Shown piece after piece: positions 33,301 to 39,997 of a DNA stretch of 64,000 bases (position 1 is its first letter; every line of letters begins with the position of its first letter). Source of the DNA: Paenibacillus sp. (lineage in GTDB: Bacteria > Bacillota > Bacilli > Paenibacillales > Paenibacillaceae); the NCBI GenBank assembly GCA_023512345.1, contig JAILZT010000025.1, positions 1 to 64,000 on the forward strand. The letters run 5' to 3'. Below the pieces are notes generated by a model, which was given only the letters and a program-made list of their open reading frames with translations, was not told the origin of the DNA and made no database searches. Position numbers and translations under genes: made by a program.

Positions 33301-36103
33301 TGTCGTTAAAGTTGTCATTGGCTTGCTCAAATCCATACCCTAAGCTAATGGTGTTTCCGATATACGGAATATTAATATCATCGTCCGTTGTGAAGAATGG
33401 ATCCATTGTAAATGTCGGAGCGGAGCCGCTGTCAGTTGTATAATAAGACGGTGTCCAACCTCCAAGGTAATTGGAAACATTGAGTGCTGCAGCTTGTGCA
33501 TCCGTTATAACCGGTGCTCTTCTTTGGGATGTATCTACTGCCGTACCATTATAAGTCGTGTTGTATTCTGCATAATTTGCATTTTCAGGCTTATTGCCTG
33601 ACATGTCATACCAACCGCTTGAAGTGAGCATGGAGCTATTCTCAAGCTTGGTATTTAAAAAGGTAACTCTTGCTTTAGCTCCCCATGGTCTTCCGAAATA
33701 ACCTGACGACTGCATATTTTTGCTATTAGACGTGATCGTAGCGTTCCTAAACAGGTATCCATAGGCCGCCGAATCCTTGGCTGCAGTGATGTATCCGCCT
33801 ACAGCCTGATTACTGTATCCGGCGAAATTCAATGTTACATTATCAAATACTACATTTCCATCACCGAAAATATAGTCTGTGTTACCTTGTATAAAAGAGT
33901 CTTTAAAGTAGCTGCTATTCGTACCGCTTCCCCCGGTGTAAAGAGTGTCCTGGCTTCCGAGAAAGCTACAGTTCAAAAACTCTGCATGATTCCCTTCAAT
34001 AATTAGGGCTGCAGCTCGCTCTGTAGCTGATTTTGAAGTCACGTCCGAAAAGGATTTTCTTTCAGCATTGATCGTGCTTCCACCTTCAGCAGCAGCTAAC
34101 TCCACACCATCCGCCAATTCCTCATCGGTCATATATTTGTTGAAGGAATTTTCGAATACGATGTTTTCCGCTTTGAAGTGTGCAGCCTTGCTGGTGAGTT
34201 GAACGGTACCTCCCCATTTACTGGCAATACTCTTAGCATATTTATCGAAAGCTCTCTCTTCATTATATAAACCGTTCGCACCGATACTGTAATATTTGTA
34301 CCCGATACCGTAATACCAGGAAATCTTAACCTGCGTACTCGGATCGCTGGTTGGATTCGGGTGCGAATTGACAAGTGAAATGTATGGAGTATCGATGACA
34401 AGCTGTGCCCTGTATAGACCCGGTGCAATATGAATGGTAACGCGGTGAGCTTCGTCTCTTGGAGCATCACCCGGCAGCTTCATTCGGGCTGCTGCAGCAA
34501 GAGCGTCCTTAACCGTACTATAGTTATGCTGCTTTGAGCTGTCGCCGACATATAGATCCGGAACCCAGTCAAGAGATTGAGTCAAATGGTTAACAAACAT
34601 AATATCCTTTGTGGTATCCTGTCCATTCACAACAACGTGAGTGCTGGTGCTGTAATTCTCGGAGCTAACTGCCGAGACGCTGTAGGAACCGTCTCTGAGA
34701 CTTACATGATATCCTCCGGTGACAATTGTCCCGGCATAAGTGTATCCATCATCAACATTTGTAAATGTAATGCTTGAAATTTGAGCTGTTGATGATAACC
34801 CCTGGAAGTGACCGGCCGCCGCATGTACCGCTTTTGGGGCGACGGTGATATCCTGAACGGTGTCAGCGCTAAGATTTATACTGCCGCCATTCATAATTTC
34901 ATAATCGTTAACCCCGGACATAACGGCCGTATACTGCACTCCATCTTGGACATCCGCTGTGAAGGTCATAGCCGGTTTCTCTACTGCAGCTACAACCGGT
35001 GAAACAAGGCTTCCTTCCGGAGGAGTAAATTGGACTTGTACATTACTTGCGTCATAACTGCTGTCAAAGCCTTTAATTTGACCACTGATGGTGACAAGTC
35101 GGTTAGCTACAATATCCAATTTAACGTTTTTGCCCATCGTAATATCAGTAGTTGATGTTGTTATCAACTTAGTCTCATCGGAAAATCTGTAATCTTTTAC
35201 ATCCTTGAGCGTTGCGAAATAATCATAACCCGCTGCAAGAACGGCATCAAAGGTATTGTCGGGATTCACATTAACGATTGTTGTATCACCTGTTGTCTGA
35301 TTGGAAAATCTAATGGCATAACCTGCAGCGACATTGCTGCCGTTTACATTCACGATACCATTTACCATAACTCCAGGAGTTCTCATTACCCTATTAATCC
35401 AAGGTTTCCCGCCTGCAGCAGCCGATAAGTAAATTTGATAGGACCCGGAATATTGCGCTACCAACTCCACCTTTTGTGGCGTTGTAGTAAAGGGAGCTGT
35501 TCGATCCTGAGGCTCTGAAGCATCCGGTGTTACGGTTACTGTGGTACCGTTTACATCTACTGCTGCGTGAACCAGGTGAAGGGTTTCATCTGCATTGCTT
35601 GTTCCACCATAAACGGTAATCTTATCCCCTGCTACAACGTGGTCCAGAGTCAAAAATCTTCTCGCGTTGCCTCCCGAACCATTTGCGTAATAAACTCCGT
35701 TGGACTGATATCCGTCACTATAACTGACCTTTTGACTTCCCCAAAAGCCGTAGGAATTGACACCTAGGGTAGTGCCATCCGACTTATAATAGTATGACCT
35801 GTCACTTGTAGCCGGATTAGCTACCGTTAAATCTCCATATGAAGTGGTTACAAATGTACCCGACTTAATCGTCGATTTACTGTCAAGAATATCCGGTGTA
35901 ATCTGATTGTTGTATAACTCTCCTGAAGCAGGGATTCCTCCAAAATCCCATACGTCAATTTTTCGGCTGTTAGACGTATCGCTGGCAAGTGCAACATTGC
36001 TTAATGCTAGGGTGAAAAGCATGGTAAATGCCAGTATTATGCTAATTGCTTTTTTTAGCCTCCAACGCATATCTACATTCCATTCCATAATTGAACCTTG
36101 CAT
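27398..36103 (-). CDS. Giant SLH-anchored multi-enzyme pectinase (PME, two SGNH esterases, PL1)
   Basis: 2901 residues. A Sec signal peptide (about 12-40, ending VALA) leads to a beta-rich N-terminal region with WDFGG. Then, by approximate residue: pectin methylesterase (510-890; GSQDTLY, YIFGDGNVVFDN, GRPWG); SGNH rhamnogalacturonan acetylesterase-like domain 1 (1020-1290; GDST, GGRSS, FGHND, DATHNN); a Big-like domain (1348-1418); SGNH domain 2 (1429-1660; GDST, SGRSS, FGHND); a jelly-roll-like binding domain (1690-1897); a Thr-Pro linker; PL1 pectate lyase (1948-2280; YDGIVDVKKAS, SMDRMPRVR); FN3 (2384-2474); and three SLH repeats (2714-2901). It would demethylate, deacetylate and cleave pectin while bound to the cell wall. 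GAGGGTGG precedes ATG 36103. cre and a promoter lie upstream. Confidence 0.93.
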   Translation of the reverse strand: MQGSIMEWNVDMRWRLKKAISIILAFTMLFTLALSNVALASDTSNSRKIDVWDFGGIPASGELYNNQITPDILDSKSTIKSGTFVTTSYGDLTVANPATSDRSYYYKSDGTTLGVNSYGFWGSQKVSYSDGYQSNGVYYANGSGGNARRFLTLDHVVAGDKITVYGGTSNADETLHLVHAAVDVNGTTVTVTPDASEPQDRTAPFTTTPQKVELVAQYSGSYQIYLSAAAGGKPWINRVMRTPGVMVNGIVNVNGSNVAAGYAIRFSNQTTGDTTIVNVNPDNTFDAVLAAGYDYFATLKDVKDYRFSDETKLITTSTTDITMGKNVKLDIVANRLVTISGQIKGFDSSYDASNVQVQFTPPEGSLVSPVVAAVEKPAMTFTADVQDGVQYTAVMSGVNDYEIMNGGSINLSADTVQDITVAPKAVHAAAGHFQGLSSTAQISSITFTNVDDGYTYAGTIVTGGYHVSLRDGSYSVSAVSSENYSTSTHVVVNGQDTTKDIMFVNHLTQSLDWVPDLYVGDSSKQHNYSTVKDALAAAARMKLPGDAPRDEAHRVTIHIAPGLYRAQLVIDTPYISLVNSHPNPTSDPSTQVKISWYYGIGYKYYSIGANGLYNEERAFDKYAKSIASKWGGTVQLTSKAAHFKAENIVFENSFNKYMTDEELADGVELAAAEGGSTINAERKSFSDVTSKSATERAAALIIEGNHAEFLNCSFLGSQDTLYTGGSGTNSSYFKDSFIQGNTDYIFGDGNVVFDNVTLNFAGYSNQAVGGYITAAKDSAAYGYLFRNATITSNSKNMQSSGYFGRPWGAKARVTFLNTKLENSSMLTSSGWYDMSGNKPENANYAEYNTTYNGTAVDTSQRRAPVITDAQAAALNVSNYLGGWTPSYYTTDSGSAPTFTMDPFFTTDDDINIPYIGNTISLGYGFEQANDNFNDSSLIQWYRVSPDGKETLITATTAYISKTYKIASADAGYYIKAVVTPETVNGLKGTPKSIQLDNFVQAGSSGGGNEIPDGQRVNIYVAGDSTVKTYGPTSDIGGWGEYLQSFFNSDKINVVNYANGGRSSRSFINEGSLGKIASTIKAGDYLLIQFGHNDSSNQQGYLVERFVSMGQPDANGIYPSTPGVKETTPETLAAQYGAEYYPYTAGTYKWYLQQYIDVARSAGATPILTTSVSRQYFNPDGTIRTHHDATDTTTGTLTTSNNAYVKAVEQLGAEQGIQVIDMYKLTKDSFEKAFKNDPAASNGSSPLAKAIMASGDATHNNKKGGFYNGGLMAKEIKGLGYNISNYVIPPVRVGGVDSKKNVQFEVDARSKVSVYLPDANGVYTSQLNTYWTGETQALIDSLPAAAEQPTITSIVKPADATAAQGGEVKLPQTVTAVYSDGSQGDIGVTWDAVNSANVGTVDVHGTVAGFAAGVAIKVTITPKSPVGTSTIWIVGDSTVSSFNDNYYYPRYGWGTQIGNYLDGNFTIQNLALSGRSSKSYSLEPQYQQLLSGMKSGDYLLVGFGHNDEKVEAGRYTNPNGTYMDQGSFANSLYENYIKPAKAAGVQVILTTPIVRRNTTGVWSNSDLHITATSGGYAGGDYPKAIRNLGTALHIPVVDMTSLTKTLYDQLGSAESLYLHAWTSSQPASVDNTHTNIWGGKYNAYLVTKGIKELGVSGLGDHVKDTAAPSKADTLVPNPNYTETPYTGELPTSTLWADYGIWKGSAFGDIGGAPSSANQTLETDSNGNMHIAVANNKGKISGSTDGFAMYYYKVPANSTFTLTAKAKINGFSLNDQVSFGLMARDEMHIDSYINTTMGDYVSAAPLKLTKAAAGGYWNSFARKSGVLTQGGTAVHPIAVGDTVDLLLEGNSDGYTSKFGQEAAITGGFDFKLTSIDPDYVYVGMFVARNADITFRDIKLVVDGVEVTTGGETDPTPTPTPTPTPTPTPDNMDPADPDSTRDRGLSKYALEGYAGTQGVMGGGLLLETSNRYFKVSSAEEFLKAISDAESSGKASVIELTNDIALGSKEIGDAITKYSTIIKPAKNQPLLHPTLLQTGVSTLQISGMSHLTIFSKNGAKLTHVTVDIRNSSNIIIRNLEFDELWEWDEATHGDYDRNDWDYITIQEGSTGIWIDHSTFYKAYDGIVDVKKASSSKTSDVTISWSKFMPVREGSFFDDMMNLLEANPEQYPYYQELLTTHGMSKDQIRQYSAAQKKTHLIGASDTEANTSNLRITLANNYYKNSMDRMPRVRKGYAHVYNTIMDAAEMYNLRNSLTDEYAASKVVSNGAISTQGASILLENSNISGIIKPLLSGNGSSPAGYIGALNSVYYLNGVETQLTVTDSTYSELVMNVDEFKNALPYSYNVYDARSLASSVLPYAGAGTISMSSVQWQKTVYNNLVDGDVQAPQWMSGSLVSSQVTPTGLTLTWSGSTDNVGVTGYKVYTVTGSTYSEIVSVGDVTTYDVTGLSQDTEYTFAVKAVDAAGNLSPDALSVKVRTGRESGDSNPGSNPVVIVPDDNSNKNEDDWSSAIEEEVKDGVVTAVIDTVKVSGLLYKFKGDVNVFTFAIKGKGNVVQVEFPSDVLHALSSKNTEAVLQIKSDNGTYNLPLNLIDVSAFAKQKGVSEKEVLIRLKLEKVQGDEADGVNKVSSKMGAKVLAAPIKFTITIEASNGMKQEIREFSTYVERSFTLPSAVNPQTAAGVLYNPETQTYTPVPTVFNGTEVKILHQGNGIYTVIDNPKTFIDLAGHWAKSDVETLASKLIVNGISVTRFAPEEQITRAEFTTLLVRALGLEDAKASGFTDVAANDWFSGAVGAAQKANLINGYEDGSFQPSASISREQMVTMIVRALKLGGKEIQGNVQSLEKFSDYSSISSWSKDAAAQALAAGIIQGLSDSTFDAQGNATRAQAAVMLKRTLQNLKLMNENE
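30327..30368 (-). repeat. Seven hexanucleotide repeats encoding a Thr-Pro linker
   Basis: GGTGTY on the plus strand, seven tandem copies, encoding TP repeats between the binding domain and the PL1 lyase. Copy number changes would keep frame and change linker length. Confidence 0.9.
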
Positions 36104-36147
36104 TTGTCAGTACCACCCTCTATTCATTTAGTGTTCATACACAATGG

Positions 36148-36174
36148 ATATTATGAAGGCTGACACAATGTCAA
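36148..36174 (-). promoter_or_regulatory. Promoter of giant pectinase with internal dyad
   Basis: Minus strand TTGACA (36174-36169), 15-base spacer, TAATAT (36153-36148). A perfect dyad TGACA-CAA-TGTCA (36161-36173) overlaps the -35 and spacer and could be a regulator site, for example for the MerR-type protein encoded just upstream. The spacer is shorter than optimal. Confidence 0.5.
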
Positions 36175-36179
36175 AGTCA

Positions 36180-36193
36180 ATAAAACGTTTACA
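36180..36193. promoter_or_regulatory. cre site upstream of giant pectinase
   Basis: On the minus strand TGTAAACGTTTTAT, 13 of 14 to the cre consensus. It lies just upstream of the -35 and overlaps the last codons of the MerR-type gene. Confidence 0.6.
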
Positions 36194-37001
36194 TTTCCTC
36201 GATGGGAACTCCAATCAAAATATACTGCACCTCCCGGTTCGCTTCGAACACATTGGCAATAACAACTCCAATTATGTCCCCATTCAACTTTAAGTTATGT
36301 TCTTGCATGTACTGGAATGGTTCTTTCAATAAATCTTCTTTTAAGTTTTTCTCCCCGTTTACCGGAACCTTAGCCACACTAATGAGGGATTTCCGTTTTT
36401 CATATCTTTCCGTATACTCATTTTCATAAATTTGATATCGATCCAAAAGGGCGGTTTTTATAGCCCAACCCGCATTTAATATAATACGGTCGTTTGCCGC
36501 ATCTTCTTTTCTTATTAAATAGATTCGCTGTACTTCCGGTGACAAATATAAATAATCCTGGATCGTCTTTACTCTTTTAGGTTCCATTAATATTCGATCT
36601 CCGCTTTGATAAAGCACATATGAAAAAGAAACGCAGTCTCTTATGTAACATGATTGTTCATCATCATTGGCTTTTTTCATTAAAACCAGATCATCTTTGA
36701 GTCTATGTCTTAAATTCGTTAAATAGCTGATTTGATCGTCAAATTGTCTCAATAGCTTATCATATACAGGAAGTAATTCTGGGATATCGCTGGTCTTCAT
36801 TTGTCCGATTTCCGGGTGAGTAAAACCATACTTTCGCAATAACCTTACGTGCACAAACGTGGATAGGTCATCGTCGCTAAAGTATCTGTAATTGCTGTTT
36901 TCAGATCTTTTCGATGTAATATAGCCCATCTTTTCATATCTTCTTATTGTATTTGTTGAAACGTTAAGGAGAGTAGCTAGTTCACTGATTTTGAATTTCA
37001 T
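36189..37001 (-). CDS. MerR family transcriptional regulator
   Basis: 270 residues. The N-terminal winged helix-turn-helix is clear: FKISELATLLNVSTNTIRRY, then EKMGYITSKRSENSNYRYFS and LSTFVHVRLLRKYGFTHPEI. A dimerisation helix follows (about 85-112), then a ~150-residue C-terminal domain that may be a GyrI-like effector-binding domain (ending GVVIANVFEANREVQYILIG). It sits 85 bases upstream of the giant pectinase on the same strand, with a dyad in that promoter, so local control is plausible. The ligand is unknown. The start ATG is preceded by a weak GGAGGC. Confidence 0.85.
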   Translation of the reverse strand: MKFKISELATLLNVSTNTIRRYEKMGYITSKRSENSNYRYFSDDDLSTFVHVRLLRKYGFTHPEIGQMKTSDIPELLPVYDKLLRQFDDQISYLTNLRHRLKDDLVLMKKANDDEQSCYIRDCVSFSYVLYQSGDRILMEPKRVKTIQDYLYLSPEVQRIYLIRKEDAANDRIILNAGWAIKTALLDRYQIYENEYTERYEKRKSLISVAKVPVNGEKNLKEDLLKEPFQYMQEHNLKLNGDIIGVVIANVFEANREVQYILIGVPIEEM

Positions 37002-37128
37002 GAATGAAAGCCTCCATTAAAAATCAATACTTATATTTAAATACCCATTATTTCAACACCTTACCTAAATTCTTCTAAAGAATTAACTATTATTATACCT
37101 TTTTCTTTAAGATAGTTAACCGAATATA

Positions 37129-37161
37129 CAAAAAGCAACTCATCCGTAGACAAGTTGCTTT
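37129..37161 (-). terminator. Terminator-like hairpin between divergent genes (family copy C)
   Basis: Stem AAGCAACT/AGTTGCTT with T-run on the minus strand, related to copies A and B. It lies between two divergent genes, where no minus-strand transcript should need ending; it could be a leader hairpin of the MerR-type gene or a relic. Confidence 0.5.
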
Positions 37162-37226
37162 CTGTAATGTCGAGAACCTGAGGATTAACAGGATCATTGT
37201 GTTCATTTCTATTTCAGTCACTATGG

Positions 37227-37232
37227 TATAAT
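37227..37232 (+). promoter_or_regulatory. -10 element of AraC regulator gene
   Basis: TATAAT 34 bases before the ATG at 37261. No good -35 at normal spacing (TTGTGT is 24 bases away), suggesting an activator-dependent promoter. Confidence 0.45.
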
Positions 37233-37260
37233 TTAGCTATGCCTGCTAGGAGGGGAAAAG

Positions 37261-38025
37261 ATGGCCCATATTCACTATGTTAAGTGCAATACTACGCACG
37301 AGAGCAATTTTGTTATAGATGTTCCCGTGGGCTCTTACTGGCTCCTTGTAATCACCAAGACCCCAGCGCAATTCTGGGTAAATGGCGGGCTAAAAGAATA
37401 CCCTGCCCACAGTGCAATTCTCTATCGTCCAACACAGAAAGTCTATTATAGAGCCTGTGCCGACCATTTCGTCAATGACTGGATCCGCTTCGAATCCGAT
37501 GAACCTTACATTACAGAATCTCCACTTCCGCTCGGTGTTCCCTTTGCCTTGAGTGACCCGTACTATTGCCATAAGCTGTTTGAACTAATTGTCATGGAAC
37601 ACAATTTTAACCGGGATTGCAAAGAATCTTCCATCGATTATTTGCTCCGGACGCTGTTCAACAAGTTATGGGAGTCATATTTCCAAGATGATATTACACC
37701 TCAATACTACAAATTACTGAAACTGCGTACTGCTATTCAAACCAACCCGAGCGATTACTGGACCGTTTCGAAAATGGCGGGTTTTCTTCAAATCAGTCCA
37801 GGCTATCTCCAGAATATCTACAAAAAAACGTTTGGAATCTCCTGCATGGATGACGTTATCAATAGCCGAATCCGTATGGCAAAAGAATACTTAATTCACA
37901 ACGCTCAAAACATTGCTGAAGTAGCTTCACGGTGCGGATATCAAAATGTGGAACACTTCTGCAGGCAATTCAAACAAATGACAGGGCATACACCGAGAAA
38001 TTACCAGAAGCATGCAAGAGGTTAA
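37261..38025 (+). CDS. AraC family regulator (candidate activator of the sugar island)
   Basis: 254 residues. An N-terminal cupin-like sensing domain (VPVGSYWLLVITKTPAQFWV, AHSAILYRPTQKVYY) is joined to a C-terminal AraC double helix-turn-helix: WTVSKMAGFLQISPGYLQNI (first HTH), then NIAEVASRCGYQNVEHFCRQFKQMTGHTPRNY (second HTH). Such proteins bind direct repeats about 21 bp apart beside the -35. Exactly such sites lie at the divergent promoters 3.6 kb downstream (41615-41721) and at 50264-50292, making this or the 57732 regulator the likely reader. ATG follows AGGAGGGG. Its 3' end converges on the esterase gene at 38054. Confidence 0.9.
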   Translation: MAHIHYVKCNTTHESNFVIDVPVGSYWLLVITKTPAQFWVNGGLKEYPAHSAILYRPTQKVYYRACADHFVNDWIRFESDEPYITESPLPLGVPFALSDPYYCHKLFELIVMEHNFNRDCKESSIDYLLRTLFNKLWESYFQDDITPQYYKLLKLRTAIQTNPSDYWTVSKMAGFLQISPGYLQNIYKKTFGISCMDDVINSRIRMAKEYLIHNAQNIAEVASRCGYQNVEHFCRQFKQMTGHTPRNYQKHARG

Positions 38026-38053
38026 TGTCCGAATCATATTTTGTCAGCACCGA

Positions 38054-39946
38054 CTATACCGTAGAAAAGGGCGATGCGGGCAAACCTTCTCGATTATACA
38101 GGTTGGCCGCATCCGGATTGTCTGCCCATGCGTAACTCACTTGAACGGGATCAGCAATCTCGTCATGCCAGACGATAACACAATCATTCTCAATGATAGC
38201 GTTCGACCAGACAAAGGGTTGATTGACTCCAGCAATGGCAAAGTGCCTAAGTGTATCTCCGTTTTTAACGACTAATCCTCCACCGGTATTATTAAAGTGG
38301 AGAATCATTCGCTTCCCAATTTTCTCCGCGAACTGGAACAGGGGACCTGAAGCCACTACCTTGTCATCTTTATAGGCGACTCTCTGGGCTGCGAGTGCGA
38401 GCCTATAACCTATATCTTTCTTGTTGACCGGATGTATATCGTTCGATTCTCCAATATCAATAGCCACTATCATTCCTGTCAATGGTACAGCAAGTGTCTT
38501 CCGCTGCGCCTCCCTTAGCATCGCCCATTGGCTTTCGACAGGACAGACTGAAGGTTCCGAATAGTTGGGCAGTTGTACATACAGGAAGGGGAGATCACCC
38601 ATACCCCATTTTTCTCTCCAATCGGCAATAAGCGCCGGGAACAGACTCTGATATATTTCGGGCTTGTTCAAGTTGGATTCCCCTTGGTACCAGATGATAC
38701 CTTTAAGCGAATAAGGCACAATTGGAGCAATCATGCCATTATATAAGCCAGCTGGGCGCCACTGTACAAAAGAAGGCTCGGGTATCGGGCCACTCTTAAC
38801 TCCAATAAGATACTGCCAATCCCCGCTTAAATCGAGACTCCTTTCCCCGATCTGCATCCGATAGGGCTTGCCTTTATAGAATCCCCCCTTGCCGGAAACA
38901 TTCACCACTCTAACAACAATCGTATTCTCTCCACTTTGTAGTAAGCCTTCCGGAATCGTGTACATTCTCGGAATATACTGGTTTGCCTGGGTTCCAATCA
39001 GAACCCCATTGAGATAAACCGTATCTTCATCCACCACATTGCCGAGTTCAAGCGTCGCTGGAAGATTTGGCTCATCAGAGAGGACTTCGAATTCCTTGCG
39101 GAACCACACACTGCCGTTGAAAGACCCTAAGCCTTCTTCTTCCCAATAGGAGGGCACTGGAATGGAAGACCAATCTGAAGCATTGAAGGCCGGATCATAA
39201 CACGGCGTTTCGCCGACGGGTAAACCAACATCATTCTGATTGACATAGTGGTACCATTGCTCTTGATTGACTTGATCTCCTTGAGATAATGACTGTAAGT
39301 ACTTTCTGTCCTTTAGCTTCTGTACCTCCTCTGCAGCATCAGGAAATGTCGCAAGAACATCCTCGCTCATGAATGCTTCAATCGGCGCTCCCCCAAGACT
39401 GGCCTGAATCAGCCCTATCGGCACGCGGTATTGTTCATATAACTTGGCTGCAAAGAAGTATGCCGCAGCGGAGAAGTTCAGAACGCTTACAGCATCCGCC
39501 GCTTCCCAACTGCCGGATTCAACATCGGTATGAGGTTGTTCAAAATCATAGGCAACCGGAATCTGAAACTGGCGAATGGCATCGTTCCCCGCATGAACAA
39601 TATCATCAGGAAATACATGCTGAAGCGAAACCATTTTCATCTCCATATTAGACTGACCTGAACATAACCACACATCGCCCAGAAGTATATTTCCAATTGT
39701 AATGCGCTCTGCTCCGTCAGAGGACTCGATGATCATCTCAAATGGCCCTCCCGCATTCTCCGTCTGGAGGCTGACTTGCCATTGTCCATCATTCGCCGTG
39801 ATAACGCTACACATCTGATCCTTGAACCGAACACTGACCACTTCTCCTGCCGGCGCCCATCCCCAAATCTTCACACTTGAGTTTCTCTGCAGTATCATTC
39901 CGTTCCCGATTAGGCGGGGCAAACGAATCTTCTTTAGGTTCTGCAT
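38054..39946 (-). CDS. Sialate O-acetylesterase-like (SASA) carbohydrate esterase
   Basis: 630 residues, no signal peptide, so cytoplasmic. An N-terminal beta-sandwich (GNGMILQRNSSVKIWGWAPA) precedes the SGNH-type catalytic core: nucleophile block LCSGQSNMEM (about 94), GIIWYQGESN (about 414) and the C-terminal IGESNDIHPVNK (about 497) providing Asp/His. A GH2-like jelly-roll insertion lies between (SVWFRKEFEVL, LPATLELGNVVDEDTVYLNG), usual for this family. Substrate probably an acetylated xylo- or pectic oligosaccharide after import. ATG follows AAAGGGGG; 51 bases after the carboxylesterase gene on the same strand, likely one operon from the activator-type promoter at 41586. Confidence 0.85.
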   Translation of the reverse strand: MQNLKKIRLPRLIGNGMILQRNSSVKIWGWAPAGEVVSVRFKDQMCSVITANDGQWQVSLQTENAGGPFEMIIESSDGAERITIGNILLGDVWLCSGQSNMEMKMVSLQHVFPDDIVHAGNDAIRQFQIPVAYDFEQPHTDVESGSWEAADAVSVLNFSAAAYFFAAKLYEQYRVPIGLIQASLGGAPIEAFMSEDVLATFPDAAEEVQKLKDRKYLQSLSQGDQVNQEQWYHYVNQNDVGLPVGETPCYDPAFNASDWSSIPVPSYWEEEGLGSFNGSVWFRKEFEVLSDEPNLPATLELGNVVDEDTVYLNGVLIGTQANQYIPRMYTIPEGLLQSGENTIVVRVVNVSGKGGFYKGKPYRMQIGERSLDLSGDWQYLIGVKSGPIPEPSFVQWRPAGLYNGMIAPIVPYSLKGIIWYQGESNLNKPEIYQSLFPALIADWREKWGMGDLPFLYVQLPNYSEPSVCPVESQWAMLREAQRKTLAVPLTGMIVAIDIGESNDIHPVNKKDIGYRLALAAQRVAYKDDKVVASGPLFQFAEKIGKRMILHFNNTGGGLVVKNGDTLRHFAIAGVNQPFVWSNAIIENDCVIVWHDEIADPVQVSYAWADNPDAANLYNREGLPASPFSTV

Positions 39947-39997
39947 GCGTTATAACCCCCTTTCACTTTAGACTGCTGAATTCGTGACATGTGTACC

